Part shown: piece by piece, positions 9,282 to 17,667 of the stretch
How the letters are laid out: every line of letters starts with the position of its first letter
Numbering within the stretch: position 1 is the first letter of the stretch
NCBI GenBank assembly: GCA_965243325.1
Contig: CBDEUQ010000003.1
Location: 1,984,001 to 2,048,000 of the forward strand
Direction of reading: 5' to 3'
Source of the DNA: JANQOH01 sp965243325
GTDB lineage: Bacteria; Pseudomonadota; Alphaproteobacteria; UBA7887
Length of the DNA stretch: 64,000 nucleotides
The notes under the pieces: generated by a model
What the model was told of the DNA's origin: nothing
Database searches by the model: none
The model's input: the letters and a program-made list of their open reading frames with translations, nothing else
Position numbers and translations under genes: made by a program

Positions 9282-9740
9282 ATGCGGACCCGGCGCGGGG
9301 ACGAGGCCTTGGAAGACGACGCCCTCGAGATCTCGCTCGGCAACGAACTGCAGGAAATCGCCGGCGTCGCCGAGCGGGTCGAGGCGTTCTGCGCGGCGCG
9401 CGGGCTGGGGCCGCAGATCGCCTACGCGGTCAACCTGTCGATCGACGAGATCCTGACCAACACCATCAGCTACGGCTACGACGACGACGAGGCGCATCGG
9501 ATCGATCTCGCCGTGCGCCTGGAAGGCGAGACGCTCGTCGTCACGATCGCCGACGATGCCCGGCCGTTCGATCCGTCGCCGCCGCGCCAGGCGGACGTGG
9601 AGGCGCCGCTCGAGGAGCGGGAGGTGGGCGGTCTCGGCCTCTTCCTCGTGCAGCAGATGATGGACGGCGTCGAGTACCGGCGGCAGGGCGGGCGCAACGT
9701 CGTGACGCTGACGAAGAACGCGGCGGCCGGGGGTTCGTGA
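9282..9740 (+). CDS. RsbW-like ATP-binding regulatory protein (HATPase)
   Basis: 152 residues with a compact GHKL fold of the anti-sigma/serine kinase type. N-box SIDEILTNTISYGY (about 55-68) and G2-like GGLGLFLVQQMMD (about 115-127) are clear; the G1 region is IADDARPFDP. Such proteins usually bind an anti-sigma-factor antagonist or sit beside a PP2C phosphatase; neither is adjacent. Its TGA overlaps the GTG of a PqiA-like membrane protein. GGGGGAAGG precedes the ATG. Role unknown. Confidence 0.8.
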   Translation: MRTRRGDEALEDDALEISLGNELQEIAGVAERVEAFCAARGLGPQIAYAVNLSIDEILTNTISYGYDDDEAHRIDLAVRLEGETLVVTIADDARPFDPSPPRQADVEAPLEEREVGGLGLFLVQQMMDGVEYRRQGGRNVVTLTKNAAAGGS

Positions 9741-10258
9741 GCGCGTCGGGCGGCGCGCGCCGTCCGGCGGCGACGCTCGCCGCGGCGAGCCGCGGCAGCG
9801 ACCGCTGGCTGGGGCTGTGGCTCGGCCTGTCGGCGGCGCTCCTGCTCGCGGGACTGTTCCTGCCGGCGGTGACGCTGAGCCGGTTCTTCTTCTCCGAGCA
9901 ATACTCGCTGGCCGGTGCGGTGTTCGGGTTCGCCGCCGCCGGCGACTGGTTCCTCTTCGTCGTGACGTTCGCGTTCTCGATCGTGTTTCCCGTCGGCAAG
10001 GTGGCGACGTGCCTCGCGCTCTGGTTCGCGGTGCCGCCCGGCGCGGCGTGGGCGGCGCGCCTTGCCGACGCGCTGGCGGCGCTCTCCAAGTGGTCGATGC
10101 TCGACGTGTTCATCGTCGCCCTCGTTGTGCTGGTGGTGGACGGCCGCGTGCTGAGCTCGGCGGACGTTCACGTCGGCGTCGTCGTCTTTACCGCCGGCGT
10201 GCTGCTCTCCGCGTGGGCGGCGCGGCGGGTCGGCGCGGCCGCCGCCGCGGCGCGTTGA
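9737..10258 (+). CDS. Paraquat-inducible protein A-like membrane protein
   Basis: 173 residues, four predicted membrane helices (about 30-50, 70-90, 115-135, 145-163). The fingerprint is LSKWSMLDVFIVALVV, the conserved PqiA cytoplasmic/helix motif. PqiA proteins partner MCE-domain PqiB in lipid transport between membranes, but no MCE gene is near. It is a single-domain version, about half the E. coli length. GTG start overlaps the upstream RsbW-like gene, so the two are probably co-translated. Confidence 0.75.
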   Translation: MSASGGARRPAATLAAASRGSDRWLGLWLGLSAALLLAGLFLPAVTLSRFFFSEQYSLAGAVFGFAAAGDWFLFVVTFAFSIVFPVGKVATCLALWFAVPPGAAWAARLADALAALSKWSMLDVFIVALVVLVVDGRVLSSADVHVGVVVFTAGVLLSAWAARRVGAAAAAAR

Positions 10259-10291
10259 GATGGGTTACGATGCGGCGCGGGAGTAACGACG

Positions 10292-11116
10292 ATGCGGGGG
10301 AACGGTCGCATGTCCGATGCCGAAACGTACGAGCTGTTCGCCATCCGCTACGGACGTCACGCGGCCCGGCGGCGGGCCGACAACTTCATCGTGACCGACC
10401 GGCACGATCTGCCGATGCCGATCGACTATTACGTCTGGGCGATCGTGAACGAGAACCGGACGATCGTCGTCGACACCGGTTTCGACCGCCGCGAGGCGGC
10501 GCGGCGCGGGCGCGAGATCGTCCGCCTGCCGCGCGAGGGCCTGGCGATGGCAGGCATCGATTCGCGCGACGTGGCGGACGTGATCGTCACCCATCTGCAT
10601 TACGACCACGCCGGGACGCTGGACGACTTTCCGGCGGCGCGCTTCCACATTCAGGACCTCGAGATGACCTACGCGACCGGCCGTCACATGGCGCACAAGC
10701 CGTTCGGCTACGCCTACACCGCCGACCACGTGGTCCAGATGGTCCGCAAGGTGTTCGAGGGCCGCGTGGCCTTCCACGACGGCGAGTCGGCGGTCGCGCC
10801 CGGCGTGTCGGTGCACCGGATCGGCGGCCACACGATGGGAATGCAGTGCGTGCGCGTGCTCACCGCGCGCGGCCCGGTGGTGCTCGCGTCCGACGCCAGC
10901 CATCTGTACGAGAACATGGAAGCGACGTCGCCGTTCCCCATCGCCTACAGCGTCGGCGACATGGTCCAGGGCTACGCGACGATGCGCCGCCTCGCCGCGT
11001 CGCCGGCGCACATCATTCCCGGCCACGACCCGCTGGTCATGGAGCGCTATCCGGCGCTTGCCGCGGCCGCCGCCGGGACCGTCGTCCGCCTCGACGTGGC
11101 GCCGTCGGGGGACTGA
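10292..11116 (+). CDS. MBL-fold hydrolase, N-acyl homoserine lactonase-like
   Basis: 274 residues. The metal-binding motif THLHYDHAG at about residues 100-108 (His-x-His-x-Asp-His), a distal His in GGHTMG (about 187), Asp in LASDASH and His in PGHDP complete a dinuclear zinc site. The LHYDHAG form and the MPIDYYVWAI entry are shared with AiiA/AttM-type lactonases, but many relatives have unknown substrates and there is no LuxI/LuxR gene here. ATG at 10310 (MSDAETY) is an equally likely start. Followed by a NIPSNAP protein and an SDR on the same strand. Confidence 0.8.
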   Translation: MRGNGRMSDAETYELFAIRYGRHAARRRADNFIVTDRHDLPMPIDYYVWAIVNENRTIVVDTGFDRREAARRGREIVRLPREGLAMAGIDSRDVADVIVTHLHYDHAGTLDDFPAARFHIQDLEMTYATGRHMAHKPFGYAYTADHVVQMVRKVFEGRVAFHDGESAVAPGVSVHRIGGHTMGMQCVRVLTARGPVVLASDASHLYENMEATSPFPIAYSVGDMVQGYATMRRLAASPAHIIPGHDPLVMERYPALAAAAAGTVVRLDVAPSGD

Positions 11117-11204
11117 CCGGCCGTCGCCGGCGCCGTTGATCGGGCCGCCCCGGGACCGTATGGTCGGCGCCGCCCGGCGAGGGCGCGAAGGAGGGGAAGC
11201 CCCG

Positions 11205-11525
11205 ATGGCGATATACGAACTGCGCACCTACACGTTCCAGGTCGGCAAGCTCGCGGAGGCGGTGGGCCTGTATGAGAGCCAGGGCTGGCCGGCGCTCGAA
11301 AGCGGCTTCGGCGACAAGCTCGTCGGCTACTTCACCGGCGACATCGGCGCGATGAACCAGCTCGTGCACCTGTGGAAGTTCGACGACGACGCCGACCGGC
11401 GCGATTTCTGGGCTCGGCTCTACGCCCACGAGCCGTTCCAGGCCTTCGCCGCCCAGCTGCGGCCGCTGATCCTGAAGCAGGAGAACAAGATCCTCATGGC
11501 CTCGCCGTGGGGGCCGCACCCGTGA
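11205..11525 (+). CDS. NIPSNAP family protein
   Basis: 106 residues. The start MAIYELRTYTFQVGKLAEAV and the later LVHLWKFDDDADRR are the two strand/helix signatures of the NIPSNAP ferredoxin-like fold. Function in bacteria is unknown; such genes often accompany catabolic dehydrogenases, as here with an SDR 12 bp downstream. GAAGGAGGGGAAG upstream of the ATG is a strong ribosome-binding site. Confidence 0.88.
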   Translation: MAIYELRTYTFQVGKLAEAVGLYESQGWPALESGFGDKLVGYFTGDIGAMNQLVHLWKFDDDADRRDFWARLYAHEPFQAFAAQLRPLILKQENKILMASPWGPHP

Positions 11526-11537
11526 GGAGACGCGCAC

Positions 11538-12311
11538 ATGCTTGAGCTCGGACTGGAAGGCAAGGTCGCGATCATCACCGGCGGCAGCGACGGGCTGGGA
11601 CGGGCGACCGCGGCGCGTCTCGCGCACGAGGGGTGCAAGGTGGTGATCTGCGCCCGGCGCGAGGACCACCTGAGCGCCGCGGCCGACGAGATCGTGCGCG
11701 ACACCGGGGCCGAGGTCGTGGCGTGCCGCGCCGACGTCACCCGTCCGGCGGACCTGGAGCGCCTGGTGCGCTCGGCGCTCGATCACTTCGGCGGCGTCGA
11801 CATCGTGCTCAACAATGCCGGCCGGTCCGCCGCGGCGGGCCTGGAAGCCGTCGACGACGACGGGTGGCGGGAGGACATCGAACTCAAGCTGATGGCGAGC
11901 GTGCGACTGTGCCGGCTGACCGTGCCGATCATGCGCGAGCGCGGCGGCGGATCGATCGTCAACGCCACCATCACCGGCGGCAAGGCGCCGGCGGCGGGCT
12001 CGCTGCCGACGAGCGTGACGCGCGCGGCCGGAATCAACCTCACGAAGTCGCTCGCCAACGAGTACGCGGGCGCCAACATCCGCGTGAACACCATCTGCAT
12101 CGGCCTGATCAAGAGCGCGCAGTGGGATCGGCGCGCCGGCAACCGGCCGGTCGAGGAGCTCTACGAGGAGATGAGCGCGAACGTGCCCCTGGGCCGCGTC
12201 GGCGAGGCGGAGGAGTACGCCGACCTGTGCGCGTTCCTGGTGTCCGAGCGCGCGGCCTACATCACCGGCGTCGCGATCAATCTCGACGGCGGCATGGCGC
12301 CCGTGGTCTGA
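11538..12311 (+). CDS. SDR-family protein lacking the usual Tyr/Lys active site
   Basis: 257 residues with a Rossmann fold: TGGSDGLGRA nucleotide loop (about 15-24), NNAG (about 90-93) and the C-terminal GVAINLDGG. Where classical SDRs have YxxxK, this one reads T158-S-V-T-R162 before AAGINLTKSLA. The rest of the fold is intact, so it is an atypical member, possibly with altered chemistry, rather than a broken gene. Preceded by GAGGAG ribosome-binding site. Convergent with icd, 12 bp apart with no terminator seen. Confidence 0.85.
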   Translation: MLELGLEGKVAIITGGSDGLGRATAARLAHEGCKVVICARREDHLSAAADEIVRDTGAEVVACRADVTRPADLERLVRSALDHFGGVDIVLNNAGRSAAAGLEAVDDDGWREDIELKLMASVRLCRLTVPIMRERGGGSIVNATITGGKAPAAGSLPTSVTRAAGINLTKSLANEYAGANIRVNTICIGLIKSAQWDRRAGNRPVEELYEEMSANVPLGRVGEAEEYADLCAFLVSERAAYITGVAINLDGGMAPVV

Positions 12312-12323
12312 TCCCGAGGCCCA

Positions 12324-13541
12324 TCACGCCGCGGCGGCGGCGCGGAGCCTCTCGTCGAGCGTGTCGAGGAACGCATTGGTCGTCTGCCACGGCTGGTCGG
12401 GTCCGACGAGGACGGCGAGGTCCTTCGTCATGCAGCCCGCTTCCACGGTCTCGCGGCAGACCCGCTCGAGGGTTTCGGCGAAGCGCTGCACGTCCGGCGT
12501 GTCGTCGAACCTGCCGCGGTGCCACAGTCCGCGCGTCCAGGCGAAGATCGACGCGATGGGGTTGGTGGAGGTCTCCTCGCCGGCCTGATGGCGGCGGTAA
12601 TGGCGCGTCACCGTGCCGTGCGCCGCCTCCGCCTCGACCACGTCGCCCTCCGGCGTCAGCAGCACCGAGGTCATCAGACCGAGGGAGCCGAAGCCCTGCG
12701 CGACGGTATCCGACTGCACGTCGCCGTCGTAGTTCTTGCAGGCCCAGACGAAGCCGCCCTCCCACTTCAGGGCCGCCGCCACCATGTCGTCGATCAGGCG
12801 GTGCTCGTACGCGAGCCCGGCGGCGGCGAAGCGGTCCTTGAACTCGGCATCGAACACTTCCTGGAACAGGTCCTTGAAACGCCCGTCGTAGGCCTTGAGA
12901 ATCGTGTTCTTGGTCGACATGTAGAGCGGCCAGCCGAGGCCGAGCGCGTAGTTCATGCAGGCCCGGGCGAAGCCACGGATCGAGTCGTCGAGATTGTACA
13001 TGCCGAGCGCGACGCCGCTGGCGGGGAAGTCGAACACCTCGAAATCCTGCGCCGGACCGCCGTCCGCCGGTTCGAAGCGCATGCTCAGCCTGCCGGCCCC
13101 GGGGACGACGAAATCGGTGGCGCGGTACTGGTCGCCGAACGCGTGGCGGCCGATGACGATCGGCTGCGTCCACCCGGGGATCAGCCGCGGCACGTTGCGG
13201 CACAGGATGGGCTGGCGGAACACGGTACCGCCGAGGATGTTGCGAATGGTCCCGTTGGGCGAGCGGTACATGCGCTTGAGGCCGAATTCCTCGACCCGCG
13301 CCTCGTCGGGGGTGATCGTCGCGCACTTGACGCCCACCCCGCGCCGCCTGATCGCGTGCGCCGCCTCGACGGTGACGGCATCGTCGGTCGCGTCGCGCGA
13401 CTCGATCCCGAGATCGTACGTCTCCAGTTCGACGTCGAGGTAGGGCAGGATCAGCCGATCCTTGATGACGCGCCAGATGATGCGCGTCATTTCGTCTCCT
13501 TCCAGTTCGACGATCGGCTTCGCCACGGTGATCTTGGCCAT
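12324..13541 (-). CDS. icd: Isocitrate dehydrogenase (NADP)
   Basis: 405 residues, the dimeric eukaryote-like type common in alphaproteobacteria. Oxidatively decarboxylates isocitrate to 2-oxoglutarate in the TCA cycle. Seen: MAKITVAKPIVELEGDEMTR start, SPNGTIRNILGG substrate loop, conserved YMSTKNTILKAYDG, and STNPIASIFAWTRGL near residue 310. The frame is open 11 codons further upstream, but homology begins at MAKI (ATG at 13541). Confidence 0.97.
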   Translation of the reverse strand: MAKITVAKPIVELEGDEMTRIIWRVIKDRLILPYLDVELETYDLGIESRDATDDAVTVEAAHAIRRRGVGVKCATITPDEARVEEFGLKRMYRSPNGTIRNILGGTVFRQPILCRNVPRLIPGWTQPIVIGRHAFGDQYRATDFVVPGAGRLSMRFEPADGGPAQDFEVFDFPASGVALGMYNLDDSIRGFARACMNYALGLGWPLYMSTKNTILKAYDGRFKDLFQEVFDAEFKDRFAAAGLAYEHRLIDDMVAAALKWEGGFVWACKNYDGDVQSDTVAQGFGSLGLMTSVLLTPEGDVVEAEAAHGTVTRHYRRHQAGEETSTNPIASIFAWTRGLWHRGRFDDTPDVQRFAETLERVCRETVEAGCMTKDLAVLVGPDQPWQTTNAFLDTLDERLRAAAAA

Positions 13542-13612
13542 GCACGGTCTCCGGGAGCGGGGGGAGGGGGGCAATGCAGGCGGACCATAGCGATCGGCCC
13601 TGCCGATTCAAG

Positions 13613-14245
13613 CTACCGCGGCGCGGGCGAACCCTCGCGGCGCCGCGCGTGCGCCGCGTCCACGGTACGGCGCACGACGCGGCCGATCTCGTCCACCGTC
13701 TCGTACAGCGGCGGAGAGGACGGCCGCAGGAACCCGGCCGCGGTCATGTGGTCGCAGAGCGCGAGCAGCGGCGCCCAGTAGGCGCGGTCGAAGAGCATCA
13801 CCGGCTTGTCGTGCAAGCCGAGCTGGCGCAACGTCAGGACTTCCACGGTCTCGTCGAGAGTGCCGATGCCGCCGGGCAGGGCGACGAAGGCATCCGCCGC
13901 CGCGAACATGAGCCGCTTGCGCTCGTGCATGTCCGCCGCGACCCGCATCTCGTCGAGACCCGGATGGGCAACCTCAAGCTGCCGGAGAAAGTCGGGTATC
14001 ACTCCCCTCACGCGGCCGCCGCCGGCAAGGGCGGCGTCGGCCGCCTCGCCCATGAGGCCGATCGCGCCGCCGCCGGTCACCAGCTCCACGCCGGCTTGCG
14101 CGCACGCGCGGCCGAGACGTCGCGCCGCGTCGGCATGGCGGCGGTCGCCGCCGCACGCCGAACCGCAAAAGACGCAGAGCACCGGCTGGGCGTCCTTGCG
14201 GCCGGTCGCCGTATGGTTCGAAGTTTGCATGCGGGCTGCAAGCAT
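13613..14245 (-). CDS. LOG-family phosphoribohydrolase
   Basis: 210 residues (205 if ATG at 14230 is used). Members cleave nucleoside 5'-monophosphates such as cytokinin ribotides to base and ribose phosphate. Both family motifs are present: VTGGGAIGLMG near residue 57 and PGGIGTLDETVEVLT near 120, with the conserved MHERKRLM before it. The family is often annotated as lysine-decarboxylase-like by fold. Divergent from the LysM protein; only 17 bp separate the two start codons. Confidence 0.92.
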   Translation of the reverse strand: MLAARMQTSNHTATGRKDAQPVLCVFCGSACGGDRRHADAARRLGRACAQAGVELVTGGGAIGLMGEAADAALAGGGRVRGVIPDFLRQLEVAHPGLDEMRVAADMHERKRLMFAAADAFVALPGGIGTLDETVEVLTLRQLGLHDKPVMLFDRAYWAPLLALCDHMTAAGFLRPSSPPLYETVDEIGRVVRRTVDAAHARRREGSPAPR

Positions 14246-14262
14246 ATTACGTTGACAGCGCT

Positions 14263-17200
14263 ATGAAATCCGAATTCTGGACAAGTCCTCCGCGTCGTCC
14301 GGCGGTGGTCGCGGCGGTCCTTGCGGTAGCGGTCGGCGTCGCCGTCTGGCTGCAGAACCGGCCTCTGGTCATCGTGGCGGGCGAGGAGCGCGAGCCCGCT
14401 TTGCTCGCGGCCCTGCGTATCGACGCCGTGGAGCCGGGACCGGGCGCCGCCGATCGTCCGACGTCGACCATGCCCGACAAGACCGACCGCGCGCCGGCGA
14501 GCGCGGATCCGCTGGCGGCCGAGCCGGACGCGGGAGGCGCGGCGCCGCGGGCGGCGGCGGCGGACGTGACGCCGTCGCGGCACGGGCAGGCGATGCCCGC
14601 GGCGGCGGCGAGCACCGCCGGCGTTCCCACGGCCGAGCCCGCGCCGCCTCCGGCCAACGCGGCCACGGCGACTCCAGGCCTTTCGCCGGAATCGAGCGAC
14701 GCCGACGAACCGGCCGCGGAACTGGCGACGATGGGCGGCCCGCCAACGCATACACCGGGTGCGCCGGCCGGCCCGGAGGCGCCGGTGGCCGTGGCCGCGC
14801 CCGCGCCCGCGATTCCGGCCGGCGTGCAGGCGACGGAGATCGCGATGCTCGATACGCCGGCGCCGCGCGCGCCAGCGGGATCGGAAATGCCTTCCGAGGG
14901 CCGCGATTCACGGCAGTCGGTGGCTACGGATGCGCCGGCGCCCGCGCCGCCGACCGGCGTGCAGGCGACGGAGATCGCGGTGCTCGGTACGCCGTCGCCG
15001 CGCGCGCCGGCAGGATCGGAAATGTCGTCCGAGGGCCGCGGTCCGCGGCAGCCGCCGGCGACGAATGCGCCGGCCGCGGAAGCGGCTGCGCTCGACTTGT
15101 CGCCACCGCCTGACGCGCCGGCGGCTTCGCCGCTGCCGTCGGCGGGGGATGCGCCCTCCAACGGCCGCGATCTGCGGCGGTCGGTTGCTGCTGACGCGCC
15201 GGCCTTGGAGACGGCTGCGCTCGACTTGTCGCCGCCGCCTGACGCGCCGGCGGCTTCGCCGCTGCCGTCGGCGGGTGATGCGCCCCCCAACGGCCGCGGT
15301 CCGCGGCGGTCGGTTGCTACAGACGCGCCGGCCGTGGAAGCGGCTGCGCGCGACTTGTCGCCGCCGCCCGACGCACCGGTAGCGTCGTCGTTGCCGGCGG
15401 CGGGTGATGCGCCCCCCAACGGCCGCGATCCGCGGCGTTCGGTTGCTACAGACGCGCCGGGCGTGGAGGCGGCCGCGCTCGACTTATCGCCGCCGCTCGA
15501 CGCACCGGTAGCGTCGTCGTTGCCGGCGGCGGGTGATGCGCCCCCCAACGGCCGCGATCCGCGGCGTTCGGTTGCTACAGACGCGCCGGGCGTGGAGGCG
15601 GGCGCGCTCGACCTGTCGCCGCCGCTCGATGCGCCGACGGCGTCGTCTCTGCCGTTGGCGGGTGACGCGCCCCCCAACGGCCGCGATCCGCGGCGTTCGG
15701 TTGCTACGGACGCGCCGGCCGTGGAAGCGGCTGCGCTCGACTTGTCGCCGCCGCTCGACGCACCGGTAGCGTCGTCGTTGCCGTCGGCGGGTGATGCGCC
15801 CCCCAACGGCCGCGATCCGCGGCGGTCGGCGGCTACCGACGCGCCGGCCGCGGAAGCGGCTGCGCCCGACCTGTCGCCGCCGCTCGAGGCGCCGGCGGCG
15901 TCGTCACTGCCGTCGGCGGGTGATGCGCCCCCCAACGGCCGCGATCCGCGGCGTTCGGTTGCTACAGACGCGCCAGCCGCAGAGGCGGCTGCGCTCGACC
16001 TGTCGCCGCCGCTTGAGGCACCGGGGGCGTCGTCACTGCCGTCGGCGGGTGATGCGCCCCCCAACGGCCGCGATCCGCGGCGTTCGGTGGTTGCGGGCGC
16101 GCCGGCCCTGGAGGCGGCTGCGCTCGACTTGTCGCCGCCGCTCGACGCGCCGGCGGCGTCGTCTTTGCCGGCGGCGGGGGATGCGCCCTCCAACGGCCGC
16201 GATCCGCGGCAGTCGGTGGCTACGGATGCGCCGCCGGCGGAGACCGCGCCGCTCGACGCGCCGTCTCCCGGCGGCGAGGCGCGCCCGGCGCCATCGTCCC
16301 GGCTGGACGCGGGGACGGCCCGGGACGAGGAGCCTTCGACACCTGTCGCCGTCGAGTTGGCGGCGGTCGGAACGCCCGCGGTGGGCAGCCTGTCGTCCCG
16401 GGGAGGCGCGCCCGGCGCGCGGTCCGCTCCGGACGCACCGCGCGTCATCGCGGTGGACCGCGAAGCGGACCTTCCCGCATCGACACTCGATCCCTTGTCG
16501 TCGGCGCAGGGCGACTTCGCGGCGCGCCCGGAACCGGCCGCAGGAGACGCTGCCACGGCGCGCGGGGGGATGTCGAATGCAACCCCGCCCGCGGACGTTG
16601 GGGCGGCGGGACTTGCGCCGCCGCCCGTCGAACCGTTGCGGCGCCAGGAACCGGATCATGCGGCCGCAGGGCTCCCGGCCCGCGAGAAGCCGGTGCCGGC
16701 CGCCGCCGATACGCTGCCGCGCCTCGACGCCAACTCCGGCGGCTTGCGCCAAGCCGGTGCGGAGCCTTCGGTACCGCCGCCGCCGTCTGCGGTGCCGGCG
16801 CTTGTCGTCGCCGCGGCCGATGTGGACGGCGGCACCCTTGCGGTTCGCGCGGGAGCGGTTCCGCTCAGGGTTCGCTCGGACGACGTCGAATCCTATGCGG
16901 CCGGGGGCGACGTGGCCCCGGTTCCGGAGGCGCGGGCGGATGTCGTCGCTGCGGCCGACGTGGACGGCGGCAATCTTGCGGTCCGCGGGGGAGCGGTCCC
17001 GCTCAGGATCAGCTCGGGGGATGTCGAATCCTATGCGACGGGAGGCGACGTGCCGGCGGTCCCGGCGCCGACGGCGGCAGCACGGGCGGATTCGGCAGCC
17101 GGAGCGCAATTCGCGGCCCGCGCCGCCGACGGCGGCGAGGGCGTCGCCCGGCTGCGCGACGGCGGCGAGCCGGCTGCCGAGACCGAGGCGCTTCGCCTGG

Positions 17201-17637
17201 AGGTCATCGATTACGACGACTTGGGCGACGTCGGCTTGTCCGGCATGGCGATTCCGGGGGCTCTCGTGGTCGCCTATCTCGACAACCGCCCGGTCGGATC
17301 GGTTGCCGTCGAGCCTGACGGGTCGTGGCGTCTGGCACCGGATGCGGCGCTCGAACCGGGCCTGTATTCGCTGCGTATCGATCTGGTGGGCGCGAAAGGG
17401 GTCATCACCCGGCTCGAGACGCCGTTCACGTTCTCCGACATGCGCACGGCGAATGTGGCCGAGGGGCTGGTGGTGGTGCAGGTCGGCAGCAACCTTTGGC
17501 GGATCGCCAAGCGCGTCTACGGCAAGGGTGTGCGCAACATGTCCATTTACGAGGCCAATCGAGACCAGATACGCGATCCCGACATGATCTTCCCCGGGCA
17601 GATCCTGATTCTGCCTGGTGTTGCCGCCGACGGCTGA
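14263..17637 (+). CDS. LysM-domain envelope protein with long Ala/Pro repeat region
   Basis: 1124 residues. An N-terminal membrane anchor (about 11-26), a very long Ala/Pro-rich low-complexity region (about 40-980) including tandem repeats, an Ig-like beta domain (about 985-1065, from LRLEVIDYDDLGDV), and a C-terminal LysM domain (about 1066-1122: VVQVGSNLWRIAKRVYG and later IFPGQILILPG). LysM binds peptidoglycan, so the likely topology is inner-membrane anchor, periplasm-spanning spacer and wall-binding tip. LysM proteins of this design adjoin Atm1-type exporters in other alphaproteobacteria. Length of the spacer looks expanded by recombination. Function is not established. Confidence 0.85.
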   Translation: MKSEFWTSPPRRPAVVAAVLAVAVGVAVWLQNRPLVIVAGEEREPALLAALRIDAVEPGPGAADRPTSTMPDKTDRAPASADPLAAEPDAGGAAPRAAAADVTPSRHGQAMPAAAASTAGVPTAEPAPPPANAATATPGLSPESSDADEPAAELATMGGPPTHTPGAPAGPEAPVAVAAPAPAIPAGVQATEIAMLDTPAPRAPAGSEMPSEGRDSRQSVATDAPAPAPPTGVQATEIAVLGTPSPRAPAGSEMSSEGRGPRQPPATNAPAAEAAALDLSPPPDAPAASPLPSAGDAPSNGRDLRRSVAADAPALETAALDLSPPPDAPAASPLPSAGDAPPNGRGPRRSVATDAPAVEAAARDLSPPPDAPVASSLPAAGDAPPNGRDPRRSVATDAPGVEAAALDLSPPLDAPVASSLPAAGDAPPNGRDPRRSVATDAPGVEAGALDLSPPLDAPTASSLPLAGDAPPNGRDPRRSVATDAPAVEAAALDLSPPLDAPVASSLPSAGDAPPNGRDPRRSAATDAPAAEAAAPDLSPPLEAPAASSLPSAGDAPPNGRDPRRSVATDAPAAEAAALDLSPPLEAPGASSLPSAGDAPPNGRDPRRSVVAGAPALEAAALDLSPPLDAPAASSLPAAGDAPSNGRDPRQSVATDAPPAETAPLDAPSPGGEARPAPSSRLDAGTARDEEPSTPVAVELAAVGTPAVGSLSSRGGAPGARSAPDAPRVIAVDREADLPASTLDPLSSAQGDFAARPEPAAGDAATARGGMSNATPPADVGAAGLAPPPVEPLRRQEPDHAAAGLPAREKPVPAAADTLPRLDANSGGLRQAGAEPSVPPPPSAVPALVVAAADVDGGTLAVRAGAVPLRVRSDDVESYAAGGDVAPVPEARADVVAAADVDGGNLAVRGGAVPLRISSGDVESYATGGDVPAVPAPTAAARADSAAGAQFAARAADGGEGVARLRDGGEPAAETEALRLEVIDYDDLGDVGLSGMAIPGALVVAYLDNRPVGSVAVEPDGSWRLAPDAALEPGLYSLRIDLVGAKGVITRLETPFTFSDMRTANVAEGLVVVQVGSNLWRIAKRVYGKGVRNMSIYEANRDQIRDPDMIFPGQILILPGVAADG
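14821..16251 (+). repeat. In-frame tandem repeats: 2 x 135 bp then 9 x 129 bp
   Basis: Inside the LysM gene. Two 135-bp units (14821-14955, 14956-15090) each start with GVQATEIA and are followed without a break by nine 129-bp units (15091-16251) each starting with DLSPP and containing DAPPNGRDPRRSVATDAP. Units 3-8 are near identical at the DNA level. All units are multiples of three, so gain or loss of a unit keeps the frame. A third duplication (138 bp, units from 16804 and 16942, each starting VVAAADVDGG) lies further on. Confidence 0.97.
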
Positions 17638-17667
17638 GCGCGGACACGGCGCCGCGGCCGGCGCGCG

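Noticed and set aside
14252..14257. TTGACA as a -35 box for the LysM gene
   Set aside because: It lies 5 bases before the start codon, so transcription would begin inside the gene.
14821..16251. Regular repeats that could suggest a CRISPR array
   Set aside because: Units are contiguous 129-135 bp, coding and in frame, with no spacers and no cas genes.
14247..16556. Open frame of 769 codons on the minus strand, full of Gly/Ser/Ala repeats
   Set aside because: Antisense shadow of the LysM gene's tandem repeats; the plus frame has the membrane anchor and LysM domain, the minus frame has no domain or start context.
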